Shown here: piece after piece, positions 1 to 11,989 of the stretch | Layout: every line of letters starts with the position of its first letter | Numbering within the stretch: the stretch's first letter is position 1 | Source of the DNA: Acephala macrosclerotiorum | Lineage: Eukaryota; Ascomycota; Leotiomycetes; Helotiales; Mollisiaceae | NCBI GenBank assembly: GCA_014904845.1 | Contig: MU119654.1 | Coordinates: 1-32,435 of the forward strand | DNA: 32,435 nt | Direction of reading: 5' to 3' | Notes under the pieces: generated by a model | Told to the model about the DNA's origin: nothing | The model's database searches: none | Seen by the model: the letters and a program-made list of their open reading frames with translations, nothing else | Program-made: the position numbers and the translations under genes

Positions 1-3000
1 TTTTTTTTTTTAATTTATAATAAATAATAAATAAAAAATTATATTAAATATTATATTAATTCGTTTTTTAATATTTTTATTAATATTATTAAACGTTTTT
101 AAAAATTTAAAAATTTATTTTAATGTTTTTATTAATATATACGTTTTTATAATAAAGTTTTTTTTTTTTTAAAAAAAATTTTATAATAAATTTTTTTTTT
201 TTAATTTATTAAAAATTAATATATTATTATTTATTATTATATTTTTTAATTTTTTATTATTTAAATAATATAATATATATTTATTTAAAATATTAAATTT
301 ATATAAAATATTTTTAACGATTTTTTTCGTAAAATTTAAATATAATATTATTATATTTTAAATTAAAAACAATTTATAAAATTTTTAAAATATTATAAAT
401 CGAAATTATAAATAATTTATTATATAATACGATTTTATATAAAATTAATTATACTTTTAAAATATTAAATATTTTTAAACGTATTAAATTATTCGACTTT
501 TTTATATTACGTAAAAATATTTTAAAAAAATATATTAAAAACGATTTTATTTTTATAATTATATTAAAAATTAATTTATTAATTATAAAAATAAATATTT
601 AAATAAATTTAAAAAATATATAATAAACATTTTTAAAGTAAATTTATAATTAAAATTTAAAAACGAATTATATAATATATAAAAATATTTAATAAAATAT
701 ATAAAAAAAATATTTTTTGTTATTATAATTTATAATTATTTTAATTTTTCGTTTAATAATTTCAAATTAATTTTTATTTATTATTATAATATTTGTTTTT
801 TTTATAATTTTTATTTTTTTTACTTTTAATCGTTTAAAAAAAAATATTTTTTCAATTTAAATTTTTTTTTTAAATTTTTTATAAATTAAACGAGTTTTTT
901 TTAAATTATATATATATATATATTTTTTTTTTAAAATTATTTGTAATTTTTCAAAATTTAAATACGATTTACGAATATTTTTATTATATATAATTTAAAA
1001 TTTTTTTTTATTAATTATGAATATTTTAATAATAATATAATTTAATATATTTTTTTTAATATATATTTTAATTATAAAAAAAATAATATTATAAAAAAAG
1101 CAATATAAATTAATTATATTAATATTATAAATATTATATAATAATTAATATTTTTTTTATCGTTTTTTATTTTTTTATAATCGATTTTATAAAGATTTTT
1201 ATAATATTAATTATAAAATTTAATTTTAATTTAATTATTTTTACGAGTTTTCTTTTTTTAAATAATAGTTTTTTATTATATAATTATAATAATATTTTAA
1301 ATATTATTAAAACTTAAAATTAATTATTATTTTTTTTTTTTTTAAAACGTTATAAATTAAAAATTTAACGTTTTAAATATAATAATTATTTAATATTTAA
1401 TATATTATTTTTATAATATAATTAATTATATTAAAATCAATATTATAATTTTATAATTAATACGTTGTTTTTCGTCGAAAAAAATATAATTATTTATTAT
1501 TTATTTTATTTTACTATTTAAAATCTTATTATACGTTATTTAAAATTAATATATTTATAATTTATTATTTAATATTTTCGAAATATATATTTTTAATTTG
1601 ATTTAAATTTTAAAATTTTACGTTTTACTATTATTTTATTAATACGCGAAATTATTATTTATAAAATTATTAAATTATATTTAATAAATATTTAAATCGT
1701 CGATAAATAAAATTAAAAAAATTATATTTAAAATTATAATTAACGTATAATTTAAAATAAATATTTTTTTTATAAAATAAAATATTTATTTATTATAAAA
1801 ATAATTATAATAATAAAAACAATTTAAAATTTTATTTATTATTATACGATAATATAAATAAAATAAATAAAATAAATATATAATTTATATATAAAAGTTT
1901 TTTAATTATAATAAAAAAAAAGTAAAAATTAAATAATTATAAATTAAAATAAAATATTTAAAATTCGAAATATTCGAATATTTAATAAAATTAATTTTAA
2001 AATTAAAAAATAATAAATAAATTCAAATTCGAATTTATTTTCGTTTTTAATAATTTTTTTATTTAGTTTTTTTAAAATAATTTTAATATTTAAATAATAT
2101 TTTTTTTTAAAAAATTTTATTTTTATATTTATATTTAATTTATTTATAAAAACTTATTATATTTAAATTTTTTAATTCGTAATTATTTTACGATTATAAT
2201 TACATATTAATTTATTAATCGTTTTATAATAAAATTATAAAATAATTTTTAAATTTATTTTTTTATTTTTTTATTACAATTTTTAAATCGTTAATTTTAT
2301 TTATTTAATTTATTTTTAACGATATTATTATAAACTTTATAATTGTATAATTAGTAATTATAATTTTTTTATCGAGTTTTATAATTTTATTTTTGTTTTT
2401 TTATAATATTAAATTTAAATTTAAATTTTTTTCGATTTATTATTATTATATAATAATTTTTTATATTCGAATTTAAAATTAAAATTAATAAATAAAATTA
2501 TTATAATTAATAAATTTTTTAATTTATTATTTATTTTAATTTTATTTTAAAAATAAATTTTTTATTTATTTTTTGATTTTATTTTTTATTTATTATATTT
2601 TATTAATAAATAATATTTTTATTATTATTACTTTTTAAAAAATTTATTATTAAATTCAATTTTTAAACGAAATTATTATTAAATATTTATAATTTTTTTA
2701 TTTTAATATATATTATTATAATTAATAATTTATTTAAAAATAAATACGAAATTTTTTTTTAAAAAAAATTCGTTTTAATTATTTATTAATTTTATCGATT
2801 TTATATATTTAATAAATTATAATAACGATTATAATATTACTTTTACGAAATTAATTATTAATATTAATATATTTTTAAAAAATAATAAAATAAAAAAATT
2901 ATTAATATTGAAAAAAAATAAATTTAACGACGAAAAAAATTATAATAAAATTATATAAAAATAAATAAAAAATAAACGTTTAAAAAATTAATAAAAATAT

Positions 3001-5267
3001 ATTATTATTTTTTAATAAATATTTTAAATTAATAAAAATATACAAAATTACAAATAATATAAATATAAAAAAATATATATATTTTAATTAAAAAAATTAA
3101 AATTAAAAATTTTAATTTTTTAATAATAATTCGAAAATAATTAAATTAAAATATTACGTATTTATTTTCGATTTTAAATATCGATTTTTATTAATATAAA
3201 TATACGATATTTAAATAAGTTTATATTTTATTTATAAATTTTAAATATAAATTTTTTTTATTTATATTATAAATATTAATAAAATAATAATATTTATTTA
3301 TATTATATTTTTTTAATACGTTTTTAATTTTATATAAAAAAATATTAAATAATATTTTTGCGATTATATTTTTAATTTAATTATTATTTATTTTTTAATA
3401 AAACAATAAAAAGAAATTCAATTTTAATTATTTATATTATTAATAAAATTTTATTCATTTTATTAAATAAAAATTTAATATAATAATTATTTTAATTTTA
3501 TTAACGTTTTTAAATATTTAAAAATACGAATAAAAATTTTTTAAATATAAAACTTATATTAATTTATTATATTAAATTTAATATTATTAATAACGATATT
3601 TTAAATATTATAAAAAAAAAAAAATTATAAAAAAAAAAAATTTAATATATTATTTATTCGATTTATATTTTAATAATTAATAATAATCGAATATTAATTT
3701 TTTTTATATATTAATTGTTCGTTTTTTAATTTTTAAATATAATTAAAAAATAATATTTTTAATTTTAAAATTTATAATTTAAAACGAAAAATCGACGAAA
3801 TTTATATTTATTAAAAATAATTTCAAAAATAATATAATTTGTTTAAATAATAAATAAAAAAATTTTTTATTTTAAAACGATTAATATTTTATTAAAAATA
3901 TTAATAATTTTTAAAAAAAATCCAAAAAAAAATAATTTAAATATTTATTAATTTTCGTATTTATAAACGGAATTTTATTAATTAATAATTAAATAATAAA
4001 TAATACATTAAAAAATTTTAAATAAAATAAATTTTTTAAAAAAAATTAATTATTAAAATAAATATAATTAAAATAAAAAAAATAAAAATATTATTAAAAA
4101 GATTTTTAATTAAAAAAACAATAATTAAATAAATAATTAATAATATTTTTTTTAATTAATTTTTTATTAAAAGTTTTTTTATTATATTTAATTAATTAAA
4201 ATAAAAAATTTAATTAATTTAATAAAATCGATTTTTATAAAAAAATTAAATTAAAAATACGAACGAAAAAAATTAATATAAAAAATATTAAAATAAATTT
4301 TTTTTTTAAAAATAAAATAAAAATTTTATATAAAAACTTATTATATTAATAAAACAAATAAAATAATTAAAAAATATAAAAATAAATATTTAAAATTATA
4401 TTTAATTTTTATTTTAATAAAATTATTACGTTTTTTAATAAAATTATTAAAATTATTTAATTTTTTAATTAATATAAAAAAAATTTTAACGCGAAAAAAA
4501 AGTTTTTATAATATATTTAAATATTTTATTTTTTTTCGTATATTTATATTTTATATTTAATACGTATTACTTTTAATTTATATATTATTTTTAAATTAAA
4601 TATTAATTAAAATATAAATAAAAAATTAATAAAAAAAATATTATTTAAATTAATTATATAATAAATTTTAATTAAAAATTAATAATATTAAAAAATTTTA
4701 AATCGTTTTTTTTAATAAATCGTTTTTTTTTAATAAATCGTTTTTTATCGAATAAAAAATTATTAAATATATTATTTTAATTAATTTAATAATCGTTTAA
4801 AAATTAATTTTAATAAAAACAATTTTTATTATTTTTTTTAAAAATCGATTATTATTATTTTATAATAATTTAAAATTGAATCAAATATTATTATTAAAAT
4901 AATAACAATATAATTAATATATTTAATTAATTATTATATATTAAAAATAATAAAATAAAAATAAAAATTATAAAAATAAATAAATTTTATAAAATTATTA
5001 AAAAAATTATTATACGTAAAATCGAAAAAACAAAAATAATTATAAAAAATAAAATAATTAAAAAAAATATAAAAATTAAAAAAATAAAAACGTTATTATC
5101 TTTTAAAAAATAAAAAAAAATTAATAAAATTTAAAATTAATTTATTGAAATAATTATTTAAAAATATTAATTTTTAAAAATAAATTATAAATTTAAAAAA
5201 TTATTTAATTTTAAATATTTATTAAACTTTAAAAATCGTTTTAATTTTCGAATATATTTTTAAAAAA
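1..5267. other. A+T-rich gene-less block, hypermutated DNA
   Basis: No coding region, RNA gene or recognisable mobile element can be supported here. The sequence is almost entirely A and T, with long homopolymer runs. Most of the few C residues are followed by G, and most G residues are preceded by C. Stops are dense in all frames. This is what heavily RIP-mutated fungal repeats look like, so the stretch probably holds old transposon remnants decayed beyond recognition by eye. That origin is an inference. The only local structure I noted is a short tandem repeat near 4,700. Confidence 0.75.
4700..4752. repeat. Short tandem repeat, about 17-18 bp unit, three copies
   Basis: Three consecutive units of the form AAATCG followed by a T-run and AATA occur with their CG steps at 4,704, 4,721 and 4,739. 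The spacing is 17 and 18 bp. In DNA this A+T-rich the repeat may be replication slippage; no function is implied. Confidence 0.5.
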
Positions 5268-5479
5268 ATTTAATATTAATTTTTATTTTTACTTTTAAAT
5301 TTATTTTAATCTTCGAATATAATTTTAAAACGTTTTAATATTAAATTTTATTTTCGTTTTTAAATTTATTTTAATTTTTAAATATAATTTTAAAACGTTT
5401 TAATATTAATATATAATATTAATTTTAAATTTATTTTCGTTTTTAAATACGTTTTTACATTTAAATATAATTTTAAAAC
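5268..5479. repeat. Minisatellite array, left part (split by retrotransposon)
   Basis: Imperfect tandem units start with TTTTAATATTAA and contain AAATTTATTTT, a CGTTTTTAAAT-like piece and AATATAATTTTAAAACG. The GTTTTAATATT motif recurs at about 5,332 and 5,397, giving a 65-bp period; the last unit is about 84 bp. The array stops at 5,479 exactly where the outer LTR begins and resumes at 18,181 on the far side of the element. Joining the two flanks restores the unit junction TTTTAAAAC/GTTTTAATATT. The minisatellite therefore predates the insertion. Confidence 0.75.
5475..5479. other. Target-site duplication of outer element (left copy)
   Basis: AAAAC here matches AAAAC at 18,176-18,180, immediately outside the two 223-bp LTRs. 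Five bp is the usual duplication size for LTR retrotransposons. The match alone would be weak in A-rich DNA. It is supported by the LTR ends lying exactly beside it and by the flanking minisatellite being continuous across the insertion. Confidence 0.75.
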
Positions 5480-5702
5480 TATTAATATTATTTAAAGATA
5501 CTATATTACTAATAATATAATTTAAACGTACGTAGAATTTCTTTTTGAATTCTAATATATATATTGATTTATTATTGATTCAAATTATTTAAAAAACGAA
5601 ACTCGAAATATAAAAATTCTATTTCGAAAATAAAAATAAAATAATATTAATTATATATAATTTTGAACTATACGTGAATATTATGTAATATTTATTTCGA
5701 TA
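5480..5702 (-). repeat. Outer element 3' LTR
   Basis: This 223-bp repeat pairs end to end with 17,953-18,175. The differences are almost all C/T or A/G transitions. Shared landmarks include CGTAGAATTTCTTTTT, ATTGATTTATTATT, GAAACTCGAAATATAAAAAT and the terminal TTTCGATA. On the element's own strand the repeat starts TATCGAAA and ends ATTAATA, taken to be mutated TG...CA ends. It is the downstream LTR because the polyprotein runs right to left. Confidence 0.88.
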
Positions 5703-5709
5703 TTAGTAA

Positions 5710-5720
5710 TTTCTTTTTTT
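5710..5720 (-). other. Candidate polypurine tract of outer element
   Basis: On the minus strand an A/G-only run (AAAAAAAGAAA) lies 7 bp upstream of the 3' LTR and is followed by ATTACTAA. The nested element has the equivalent AAAAAGAGA followed by ATTGCTAG just before its 3' LTR. The match between the two elements supports a shared plus-strand priming region. The 7-8 bp gap to the LTR is unusual, since polypurine tracts normally abut it. Confidence 0.5.
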
Positions 5721-6039
5721 ATAATAAAAACGTCGTCGTTTGTAATAATTTAAACGAATAAAAATTTTTTATTTTTTATTATACATTGTAAATATATAAA
5801 ATTCGTTGATTTTAATACAAATAAAAATATTAAAAAAATAGAAATTATATAATTAAATACTAAAAATAACATTAATTTATTAACATTATTTTTAAAATTC
5901 GTCGAAATTTATAAATTTCAAATTTAAAAGAAATTTTCTATTTTTAATTTAAAATTTTAAATAATAATAATATTAAAACAAATATTTTTTTATTTATTTT
6001 TTTTATTTATTTTTATATTTATTTTCTTTTTACTATTTT

Positions 6040-9000
6040 TTTTTCTTTTAATTCATTTTTCTATTCGTACTTTAAAACAATTAATATTTAAAAACTTTTT
6101 TAAAATTTTATTAAAAATTGATTTTATTATAATATTTATCGAATTATTTTAATTATTAATTTATTTGATTTTATACAATTTTTTTTGTTCGTATAATTAC
6201 TATAAAACTATAATATTAATCATTAGACGCTTTTTTTAATTATTTCAAATTTAATTAAATACTCGTAAAATAAATACAAATCGATATATACGATTATTAA
6301 AATATTAAAAAAATCGAATTATTTTGTAATTATATTTATAATAAATCCAATTATTATTATTATATCGACTCTTTTTATTATTTATATATTTCTAAAATTA
6401 ATACGTTTTTAGTAATTTGTTTATTTTTAATAAAATTATAATAAATAAATAAAATTTTAATTTTAAACTTTTTATTATTTTCTTTATTTTCGTTCGTAAA
6501 AATAATTTTATATTTAATTTAAAAATTAAAATTTTTATTGTTTATAAATAATTCGTTAATAAAAATAAATTTTTTTATTATTAACAAATTTAAAACAATA
6601 TATTTAAGTTCTCGATTTAAATTTTTTATTTTTTATTTTAATTTTTTATTTAATTTAATAGTTTTGTTTTTAATCGAATTTTAATATTAAATAATAATAA
6701 ATAAATCGAAAATTGTTTTAAATTAACAAATTGTAATAATATAAATATTTCGAATACGTTGTTTTTTATATTTAGTTTATAAATTTAATAATTTGAAATT
6801 TAATAATTTAAGTTTTTTACTTTAGTTTTTTTATTACAATTAAATTATTTTTTTATTTTGAATTAATATATATTTATTAAAAACCAATAAAATTTCTAAT
6901 ATAAAAATTACTTTGAATTTTATTATGAATTTAGTTTTTTTGAATTAATTTTTTTCGAGAATAAATTTTTTTTTTTCTATCAATATAAATATATTGTTTA
7001 TTTGCATTTTAATAACGTTAAATATTTTTTTTTTAATCGTAATTAGAAAATAAAAATCGTATATAAATATAATTATTGATAATTTTTCTTTGTAGTATTT
7101 GTAATACGTAGTTTATTAATAAATTTTTATTTCGATAATTTTATATAGTAATTTTAAAATTATTATAATAATATTCAATAAATAGAAATAATAAATTTGC
7201 TTTAATAAATGCGCGAGTATTAATCGTTAAAAGTTAATTATTAATTGTATATAAATTTGAATAATATTGTAAAATTATATTTTAATTGTTTTATTTAAAA
7301 ATTAAATTAATAAAAATATTAATACGATAATAATTCGTTGATTAATTTTTTGAATAATCGAGAATTGTATAAGAATTTTTTTTTTTATATTGTTATATTT
7401 TTAAATTATTAATTTTAATTTTTCGTATAAATTATTAATAGTTTTACTTTTGATTTCATTGATTAATTTTAAATTGAAAATGCGAATTTTAATATACTTA
7501 ATAAAATCGAATTTAATAAATTGAAAATTTTTTCTTACAATCAAATTATTGATCTCTTTTTATTAAAAATTTTTGAACGATATTTCGAGTATAATAATTA
7601 TATTCTTTTTTTATAATTATAATAAAAACTTTTTATCGATTTTTTTTTTGTTTATTATAAACGTTATAAACGTATCGTTGAAATTTTTATCGTCGTTATT
7701 ATTTTTAATAAATTAATAATATTTATTTTATCGTAGTTTTTTGTTTAATATATTTTTATTATTACGTAATCTTTTTAATTTTTTTCGATCGCATCGTTTT
7801 ATTAGTAGTTTATTATTTGAATTTTTTTAATTTAATTCGTTAAACGAAAAAAATATATAAGATAATTTTTTATTATTTATTTCTTCGTAGAAAGTTTTTT
7901 TTATATAATACGATTTGATTATTATCGAATGAAATTTAATTAATTTATGAAATATATCAATTATATATTTTTTTTTATTCGTTATTAATAATTTGTATAA
8001 ATTTTTTTAATCGTTTTTTTCGTACTATATACGTACACTCAAAAAAATTAATAAATTTAAAATAAACTTTGTATTTGAATTATTTCTTATTGTAAACGCG
8101 TTAGTAATTTAACGTTCGACGTATAAACATTGTATTTTTTTAGTAATTGTACGAATTGTTTTTATTTTTTTAATTATTAATAACGATAATATATTTTCGT
8201 TAATTATTTTAAAATATATTTCAAAAATTAATAATATTAATACAATTCTATTTAATTCTATTAAATTATTTACTATTTTAATTATTATTTATAAAATTAA
8301 TTTTTTATCGATTTATTTATTAATAAATTCGTTTTAAATAATCTCGTAAACTCATTGTAATAAAATATAATATTTTTTTTATTTTTTTTATATTATTATA
8401 AATTTTGATAAAAACTTTTTTGAATTCAATTATTATTACTTTTATATATTAAAACTTTATAAATAAAAATTCTTTTTCTATATCGTAAATAAAGTAATTT
8501 AATAATTTTTAATATATATTAATTTAATATATTCGAAAAATATTTTATATTGTTTTTATAAATATATTTTTCAAAAATTTAATTATTTGAAATATTATTA
8601 TTAAATTTATTATTTATAAAATTAGTTTTTTATTTAAATATAAAATATTAATAATAATAAAATAATTAAATTTATAATCGTTTTATAAAATAAATTTAAA
8701 TTTTTTAAATAATTTACTATATATTTAATAGTAATAATAATATTTATATCGTAATTTGTACATTGAAAAATTCTCAATAAACGTTATATCAATAAATAAT
8801 TAAATCGTTAATATAATTATTATAATTCGATTTCAATAAAATATTTTCAAATTAGATTTTTTTTTTATTAATATAATAATATTTATAAATAATTTTATTT
8901 TCGTACGATTAAAATAATTTTATTTTTTTGAATTAAAACATTTTTAAAATTATTGAGTTTTATTTCTATTTTATTTATATTTTAAATATAAAATAAAAAT

Positions 9001-9573
9001 AATATATTTATTAAAACGATATAAAATACTATAATATTTAAAAACGTATTAATTTGAATTATTTTTTGTAATAATACAATTTTTTTATTAAATCGAATTT
9101 TATAAATATTTATCGTTAATATATTTAATTAAATTTTACTATTGATTTTTTATAGTATTTGAAATTGTAATAAATTAATAATTAATATTTTTACAATTTT
9201 ATTATTTAATATAATTCTTTGAAAAATTTCAAACAAATAATAATTTTCGAATATAAATATTAAATTTTTATCGAATTATTATAATTACAAATTGAATATA
9301 TATTTTTTTATAATAATATAATAAATAAATTGATTATTTAAAATAATTATTATTTAAATATTATTAATCTTTTCAAATTCAATAAAATAAATTTTATTTT
9401 CGTTTTTTATATTTATTAATAATTAATTGATTTTTTCAATTTTATTGTTTTTTAAAAAACTTTTTATATTTTTATATTTAATAAAAAAATTTTAATAATA
9501 AATTATTATAATATCGCGATTAATAATATATTAATTATATTATTAAAATTTAAAATATATTTATTACTATTTT
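6040..9573 (-). pseudogene. Outer copia pol remnant (protease, integrase, reverse transcriptase, RNase H)
   Basis: Read on the minus strand, conserved pieces of a fungal Copia polyprotein appear in order. Protease tail near 9,070-8,940 includes FYIVLINILFLFYI, the expected pre-integrase hydrophobic block. The GAG-pre-integrase segment near 8,840-8,770 retains EIEL..LY.RF. The integrase core follows at about 8,760-8,270 with FKFIL.NDYKFNY. A post-integrase segment (about 8,160-7,880) has LIKFHSIIIKSYY. Reverse transcriptase begins near 7,545 with FNLKLINEIKSKTINN and, one frame over, IIQKINQRIIIV. The position expected for the catalytic Asp pair reads Asn-Asn (6,993-6,998). RNase H retains VYIDLYLFYEYLIKF near 6,290 and KRLMINIIVL after a further frame change. 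Many in-frame stops make it non-functional. The residual gag 3' end probably occupies about 9,290-9,573, where the nested element cut in. Confidence 0.85.
9569..9573. other. Target-site duplication of nested element (left copy)
   Basis: ATTTT directly precedes the 5' LTR and is repeated as ATTTT at 15,740-15,744 directly after the 3' LTR. Length and placement fit LTR-retrotransposon integration. The A+T-rich context lowers the weight of the match on its own. Confidence 0.7.
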
Positions 9574-9802
9574 TGTTGAATTAATCATGTGATCGCTTAA
9601 GCGATCGATCAAATGATCCGGGCTATGATTTTTATTGCCTTTGACAATAGTTGTTTTAGTGTTCACTTTTTAATCTTACGTCCATTTTGTTTAATTATAT
9701 AGATAAATAAATGTCTCTTTTGAGAAGAAGCAAACAGAATTGAATTATTGACACTAGACTAAGATTTTAGTATTTCATGATTTATTTTCGAACGTTTTAA
9801 TA
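9574..9802 (+). repeat. Nested element 5' LTR
   Basis: A 229-bp direct repeat paired with 15,511-15,739. It starts TGTTGAATTAATCATG and ends TTTTAATA (CA mutated to TA). It contains the 16-bp palindrome GATCGCTTAAGCGATC at 9,591-9,606, a TATA-like TATATAG at 9,696-9,702 and the conserved block ACTAGACTAAGATTTTAGT. The TATA-like site would place the transcription start in the last third of the LTR, as expected, but no start can be assigned. Confidence 0.92.
9591..9606. promoter_or_regulatory. Conserved 16-bp LTR palindrome (5' copy)
   Basis: GATCGCTTAAGCGATC is a perfect palindrome followed by GATCAAATGATCCG. The whole stretch is unchanged in the 3' LTR, although the surrounding LTR sequence differs at many positions. 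It lies 17 bp inside the LTR, upstream of the TATA-like site, where a U3 enhancer or a dimeric regulator site could sit. Function is inferred only from symmetry and position. Confidence 0.45.
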
Positions 9803-9818
9803 TTGATCAATAATTGAA
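9803..9818 (+). other. Candidate primer-binding region of nested element
   Basis: TTGATCAATAATTG follows the 5' LTR directly. The outer element has TTAATTAATAATTG at the same place relative to its own 5' LTR (17,952 leftwards on the minus strand), differing only by transitions. Conservation at this exact position in two elements argues for a tRNA-priming site. I cannot name the tRNA; it is not the common initiator-Met site beginning TGG. Confidence 0.5.
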
Positions 9819-10630
9819 TTTATTCGATTATAAAATAGTAAGATTACTTACAAAAAAACAGCAATTAAATAAAATCGATCGAATAAAAAAACTCAGATTG
9901 TACGCAATTTATTAATTCAATTGAACGTAAGAAAAAGTAATTTTTATTTGTATTAAAAAAAATTATCAAATTTTCAAAGAATATTGCGATTTTATACTCG
10001 CTTTGTTTTTCTCGGTCTAAAATTAATTAATTTTTTATTCTACGCTTTATCGCGTATTAATAACAAGTATTTTATTGTAATTTATTAAACAATATTAAAA
10101 ACAATTTTTACGAGTTCGATACGAAAACTTATCGAATCAATATATTTATTAAATACGATACGATTCAATAAAATGTTTTTCGAGAGTACGATTACACTTT
10201 TTCAAAGTACGATTTTAATTAAAGAAAAACTTTTTTATTATTTTTTTTATTTCTCGATTCGATACAATATATATTGAAATAAATATAAAGTTTTAAAGCG
10301 AAAAGTAATTAAAACTATAAATTATAAATAGAATATAGAAAAGCATTTTTAGAATAAATAAAAAAAATAAATAAAAATACGAAAAAAAAACTATGTAAAG
10401 TTTTGCGAATAAACGAAATATAAATATCGAAAAAACGCTTTATTAAAATCTTAAAAATATTAATAAACATTGCAAATAAAAAAGAACAATTAAAATAATC
10501 GTATGAAAAGATTATAGAAATGAATTTAATAAGAAATTTCAATTCATAGAAAAATACAATCGATTTAAAAACAAAGCAAATTTAAAAATTAGCGTTTTTT
10601 GTTATTTTTATCGAGAAAATTAAAAAAATA
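9819..10630 (+). other. Nested element leader (5' untranslated region), no gene seen
   Basis: About 800 bp between the primer-binding region and the first recognisable gag sequence. I find no protein signature on the plus strand. A reading frame of 75 codons on the minus strand (10,315-10,542) is made of Ile, Phe, Lys and Tyr and is a product of the base composition. The true gag start cannot be set because start and stop codons have been altered by mutation. Confidence 0.6.
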
Positions 10631-11745
10631 ATATTAGTATTTTCGAATTTCTTTTCTCAATTACTAAGACTTGCTACAAGATTTTCTATAGAACAAACGA
10701 CGCTACTCGAACGTACGACACTTCAAAAACAATTTCAAAAGCGCAATAAAATATTATTATTAGATTTATCGTCAAAAAACGAGAACTCGAAACGAAATCC
10801 GTCGTTTTTATTATTACTAGAAATTGAAAAACTATTAAAGAATTCTAATTGATCAATATACAATTTCGATCGCGAGAATCAAATAATATTTAATTTCAAT
10901 AAAAAATTAATTACTTTTATAAAGATTTACAATAATAAATTCAAATACTACAAAAAAAAAAATTTATTAAATATATTTATACGAGTATTTAAAGATTTAT
11001 ATTTGAAAATAAACATTAAATTTGAAAATTATTATAACGCGTTTTCGATTATATTTGTTAATAAAATTAGTGAGTTTTATTATTAAAAATTCGCTAAAAA
11101 AAATTTATTTTTCAATAAAATAATTAAAATTATAAAATCGAATTTCGAGATCGAAAAACGTTAAAACAAAATATTCAATTAATAGAATACGATTATACTC
11201 ACGTTAATTCGAACGTAAAACTTAAATAAAACGATTTTTAAATACTTCGAAATACTATACTAAAAATTGATTTAAAAACAATTTGATTTACACTCGAATA
11301 TACGAATAAAAATTATTATACGAAACAAATTTTACTATATTTACTAAAGCGTATCAAAATATTATTAAACGTTTTTTCGATTTTTATTGAATTTTCAAAC
11401 AATATACAAAAACTTTTATAATGCGATTTTACTTTAAACGAAAATAAAAACAATTTTTAGAATTTTTATAATCGAAAAAAAAAGAAATTTATTAAAATAT
11501 AATTGAATTATATTTTATAGATTGCAAATATTACAATAAAAATATTCGATATAATAATTAGACTAATTATAAGAAATCGATAATATATTAAAATAAGAAA
11601 AAGTATTTCGTTTATAAGAACTCGAATTATTGAAGTATTTACTATACGCTAAAAAAAAGAAAAAAAGCGTACAACGATTTTAAGAAATCGAGATCGTTCG
11701 ATAAAAATAAAATAATTCAATTTGTAATTGAATTCGAAAAATTAA
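10630..11745 (+). pseudogene. Nested copia gag remnant
   Basis: The first supported stretch, around 10,665-10,760, encodes a charged, probably helical segment (EQTTLLERTTLQKQFQKRNK). It continues in the same frame through DRENQI (10,870) into a capsid-like region with FIRVFKDLYLKINIKFENYY (about 10,970-11,040), the arrangement seen in fungal Copia gag. By 11,604 the frame has shifted. There KYFVYKNSNY followed by a stop and SIYYTLKKRKKAYNDFKKS matches the Cys/His zinc-knuckle region of fungal gag. The expected Cys positions read Tyr (TGT/TGC changed to TAT), as G-to-A mutation gives. Gag would package the element RNA in virus-like particles. Stops, one frame change and the lost zinc ligands make this copy inactive. 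The start is uncertain by perhaps 100 bp. Confidence 0.75.
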
Positions 11746-11989
11746 ATTTTAATATCACTAAAAAATACGAACAATTTATCGTTAAATTTATCAAAGAAAA
11801 AAATTTACACGAAAACAATATTACGCAATCGATTAATTATTTTATAATATTTTATAGTATAATTAATAAATTTAAAATCATTAAATTATTTGATTACTAA
11901 TTAATTTATTATACGATATTGAGTATTGTAATACAATCGAAACTACTTTTAATATTTACTAATATAAAAACGTATTTAATGAATCGCTA

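Noticed and set aside
10315..10542. Minus-strand open frame of 75 codons in the nested element leader
   Set aside because: It is made almost entirely of Ile, Phe, Lys, Tyr and Ser as the base composition dictates and lies opposite the leader of a plus-strand element.
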